6,149 bases of DNA from Bacillota bacterium (GTDB taxonomy: Bacteria > Bacillota_I > Bacilli_A > RF39 > UBA660). Made by a program: the position numbers and the translations under genes. The stretch is from positions 1-6,149 of the forward strand of contig JAGZRP010000048.1 in NCBI GenBank assembly GCA_018381595.1, given 5' to 3'. Below, in pieces: positions 5,087-6,149 of the stretch. The notes under the pieces are model-generated. The model made no database searches. It saw only the letters and a list, made by a program, of their open reading frames with translations, and was not told where the DNA came from. Position 1 is the stretch's first letter, and every line of letters begins with the position of its first letter.

Positions 5087-5445
5087 ATAAAAAGAAATTG
5101 GCAAAGAGTGTTGTAGGCATTGCTTTAATTGTAAGTGTAGCTATACTTATCGTTGTATGTGTTGGAAAAATAAAGCACATTCAGAATAAAAAAAATATTA
5201 TTGGTACATGGAAGAATGCAAATGCAGAGGAAGTGTTTACCTTTCAAGAAAATGGAGGACTTGTTGTAAACAAAGATATGCCCGAATTGGGTATTACCTG
5301 TGGCAATGCATTATATAGCATATCTTCCTCAAATATGATTTTTGTGGAACAGAGAGATAATAGCGTGAATTTTGAGATAGAAGTAGATCAAAACGAATTA
5401 ACAATCTTCTTTATGGGTCATAAATATTGGGAATTAACAAAATAG
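5083..5445 (+). CDS. Membrane-anchored small lipocalin-like (DUF5640-like) protein
   Basis: The protein has 120 residues from TTG 5083; GGAG (5069-5072) lies 10 bases upstream, and no better start precedes the membrane segment. Basic residues NKKKLAK are followed by one hydrophobic segment (9-28) and a basic linker, leaving about 80 residues outside. This domain begins IIGTWKN (39-45), with the GTW motif that opens lipocalin-like and DUF5640 domains. It continues with a FTFQENGGLVV strand pair, ALYSISSSNMIFV, FEIEVDQNELTIFF and a final aromatic strand KYWELTK, the usual beta-meander order. The domain is compact and ends exactly at the last strand. In Clostridia such domains occur in many secreted proteins of unknown ligand. 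It follows the transporter block by about 140 bases and is last before the two-way terminator, so it may be a further accessory of the same system. Confidence 0.7.
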   Translation: MNKKKLAKSVVGIALIVSVAILIVVCVGKIKHIQNKKNIIGTWKNANAEEVFTFQENGGLVVNKDMPELGITCGNALYSISSSNMIFVEQRDNSVNFEIEVDQNELTIFFMGHKYWELTK

Positions 5446-5490
5446 CAATTGCATATAAAGCGATACTCATGATATCCATAACCATAAAAT

Positions 5491-5540
5491 ATAGAGCCGA
5501 TGAATCACTCGTTATTTCGATTGTGAGTTATCGGCTCTAT
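5491..5540. terminator. Bidirectional terminator between convergent genes
   Basis: ATAGAGCCGAT (5491-5501) pairs perfectly with ATCGGCTCTAT (5530-5540). Pairing can extend inward through 5508/5523 (TCAC with GTGA) across one mismatch, leaving a 14-base loop. The plus-strand tail (TTTCATTATTT) and the minus-strand tail (ATTTTATGG) are both T-rich, though neither is a strong T-run. It lies between the plus-strand lipocalin-like gene and the minus-strand gene ending at 5626, as expected for a shared terminator. Confidence 0.75.
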
Positions 5541-5625
5541 TTCATTATTTATGGAAGGGCTAAAGAAATATCGTATTTTATAGAAATACTTTTGACAGAT
5601 TTCTTCTCATTTTTATGTTCTTTTA

Positions 5626-5868
5626 TCAAGTGCTATACCATTCCATATTCATCGCATTCACCCAATCTTGCATTTCTGAATCAAGATACAAACGGGCATA
5701 TTCTAGTGGATTGTCAATCGCCAGTGCATCCAACATTCGTTGAGAGTTAGGAGTAGTAATCAATCCATCTTCTGCCTTGCCACAGTCAATCCGAAGTATG
5801 TAGCCATTGTAATAATTGATGTCTATGATGTTGTGATATTTATTATATTCTGCATGAACGATATTCAT
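5626..5868 (-). CDS. DUF6061-like small protein
   Basis: The protein has 80 residues on the minus strand. The ATG at 5868-5866 has AAAGGA (5883-5878) 9 bases upstream, a good ribosome site. The N-terminal half is strand-rich and ends in NGYILRIDCGKAEDGL (about 21-36); the C-terminal half is helical, with SQRMLDALAIDNPLEYARLYLD (about 42-63) and WVNAMN near the end. From memory the pattern of a short strand ending in IDC followed by LDxLxxxxPLEYAxLxL matches DUF6061, small acidic proteins common in Lachnospiraceae accessory regions and integrative elements. It has no signal or membrane segment and is cytoplasmic. It is convergent with the transporter block and separated by a terminator, so it is probably not part of that system. 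Molecular function is unknown. Confidence 0.75.
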   Translation of the reverse strand: MNIVHAEYNKYHNIIDINYYNGYILRIDCGKAEDGLITTPNSQRMLDALAIDNPLEYARLYLDSEMQDWVNAMNMEWYST

Positions 5869-5973
5869 ATTGCAAAGTCCTTTCTCTTATCTGTTTCAGT
5901 TGTAGAAGCATCTTGACCAGTTCCAGCCGATTATGTGATTTATATAATGTTATTAGCTGTTACCGGATTTTGC

Positions 5974-6049
5974 TTCCCTTGTTTTTGCCCTTATGAGGTG
6001 TCGTAACACAAGGGAAAAGGATATAACATAAGGGAAAGTCTAAGGGAAA
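5974..6049. repeat. Cluster of AAGGG(AAA) motifs in both orientations
   Basis: AAGGGAAA occurs three times on the plus strand (6010-6017, 6030-6037, 6042-6049). Two copies of its reverse complement are nearby, TTCCCTT (5974-5980) and CCCTTATG (5988-5995). Two perfect inverted pairs interleave: TTCCCTTGT (5974-5982) with 6008-6016, and CCCTTATG (5988-5995) with 6027-6034. The cluster lies 106 bases or more upstream of the minus-strand DUF6061-like start. It looks like a multi-site protein-binding region such as an operator, iteron or transfer/recombination site, but which one cannot be told. The rest of the leader, 5884-5973 and 6050-6092, shows nothing else I can support. Confidence 0.5.
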
Positions 6050-6092
6050 GCTCACTTGCCAAAACTGTAGTAAAATCAAGGCATTGCGGATT

Positions 6093-6149
6093 TTATCGTA
6101 ACACTTTATAATACCAGTTAGGTGTTAAAGAATTGTAGGTATCAAAATT
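6093..6149 (-). CDS. Possible C-terminal end of a minus-strand gene entering from the right edge
   Basis: Reading the minus strand from the window edge gives 18 open codons, NFDTYNSLTPNWYYKVLR, then TAA at 6095-6093. The residue mix (aromatics, Pro-Asn-Trp, basic end) looks like a real protein C-terminus rather than random AT-rich translation, and the direction agrees with the DUF6061-like gene downstream. Eighteen codons are too few to be sure or to name a family. Confidence 0.22.
   Translation of the reverse strand, partial: NFDTYNSLTPNWYYKVLR

Noticed and set aside
5427..5750. Plus-strand ORF of 107 codons across the convergent region
   Set aside because: It passes through the two-way terminator stem and overlaps the antisense of the DUF6061-like gene; the translation shows no domain.

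Overview
The window looks like chromosomal DNA, possibly an accessory island, from a low-GC Gram-positive anaerobe. Clostridia, most likely Lachnospiraceae, fits best. The support is the AT-rich codon use, strong GGAGG-type ribosome binding sites, an AgrD-type peptide, secreted Sec and lipoprotein signals, and a right-edge ORF resembling the small DUF6061 proteins common in gut Lachnospiraceae. This taxonomic placement is inference; there is no rRNA or housekeeping gene in the window.

Layout, left to right: (1) Positions 1-1125 hold the 3' part of a matrixin-like zinc metalloprotease (HExxHxxGxxH plus Met-turn) and a lipoprotein, in one operon that ends at a strong terminator (1151-1190). (2) Positions 1213-1281 hold two near-identical 13-bp direct repeats with a 21-bp period, matching the LytTR-type (AgrA/ComE) operator consensus. 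They lie just upstream of a -35 and an extended -10 element. (3) The transcript from this promoter first encodes an AgrD-like cyclic-autoinducer precursor of 51 residues (1346-1501), then a Sec-exported 139-residue protein (1520-1939), followed by a small terminator that probably acts as a partial stop. (4) Positions 1994-4944 are a tightly packed block: two ABC membrane subunits, an ATPase carrying a Glu where most ABC ATPases have the Q-loop Gln (as in lantibiotic-immunity LanF proteins), and a membrane-anchored paralogue of the first lipoprotein. (5) A small coupled ORF and a membrane-anchored lipocalin-like protein follow (5000-5445), ending at a two-way terminator. (6) From 5626 the strand switches to a DUF6061-like small protein, then a leader dense in AAGGG motifs in both orientations, and possibly the C-terminus of another minus-strand gene at the window edge.

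Working model (inference): this is a quorum-sensing-controlled secreted-peptide locus. A LytTR regulator encoded elsewhere would switch on the autoinducer and the exported protein together. The LanFEG-like transporter and the anchored accessory proteins would give export or self-protection, and the matrixin and its lipoprotein partner may process or respond to the product. No AgrB, AgrC or AgrA gene is present in the window. The exported protein is the candidate effector; its activity cannot be read from sequence alone.
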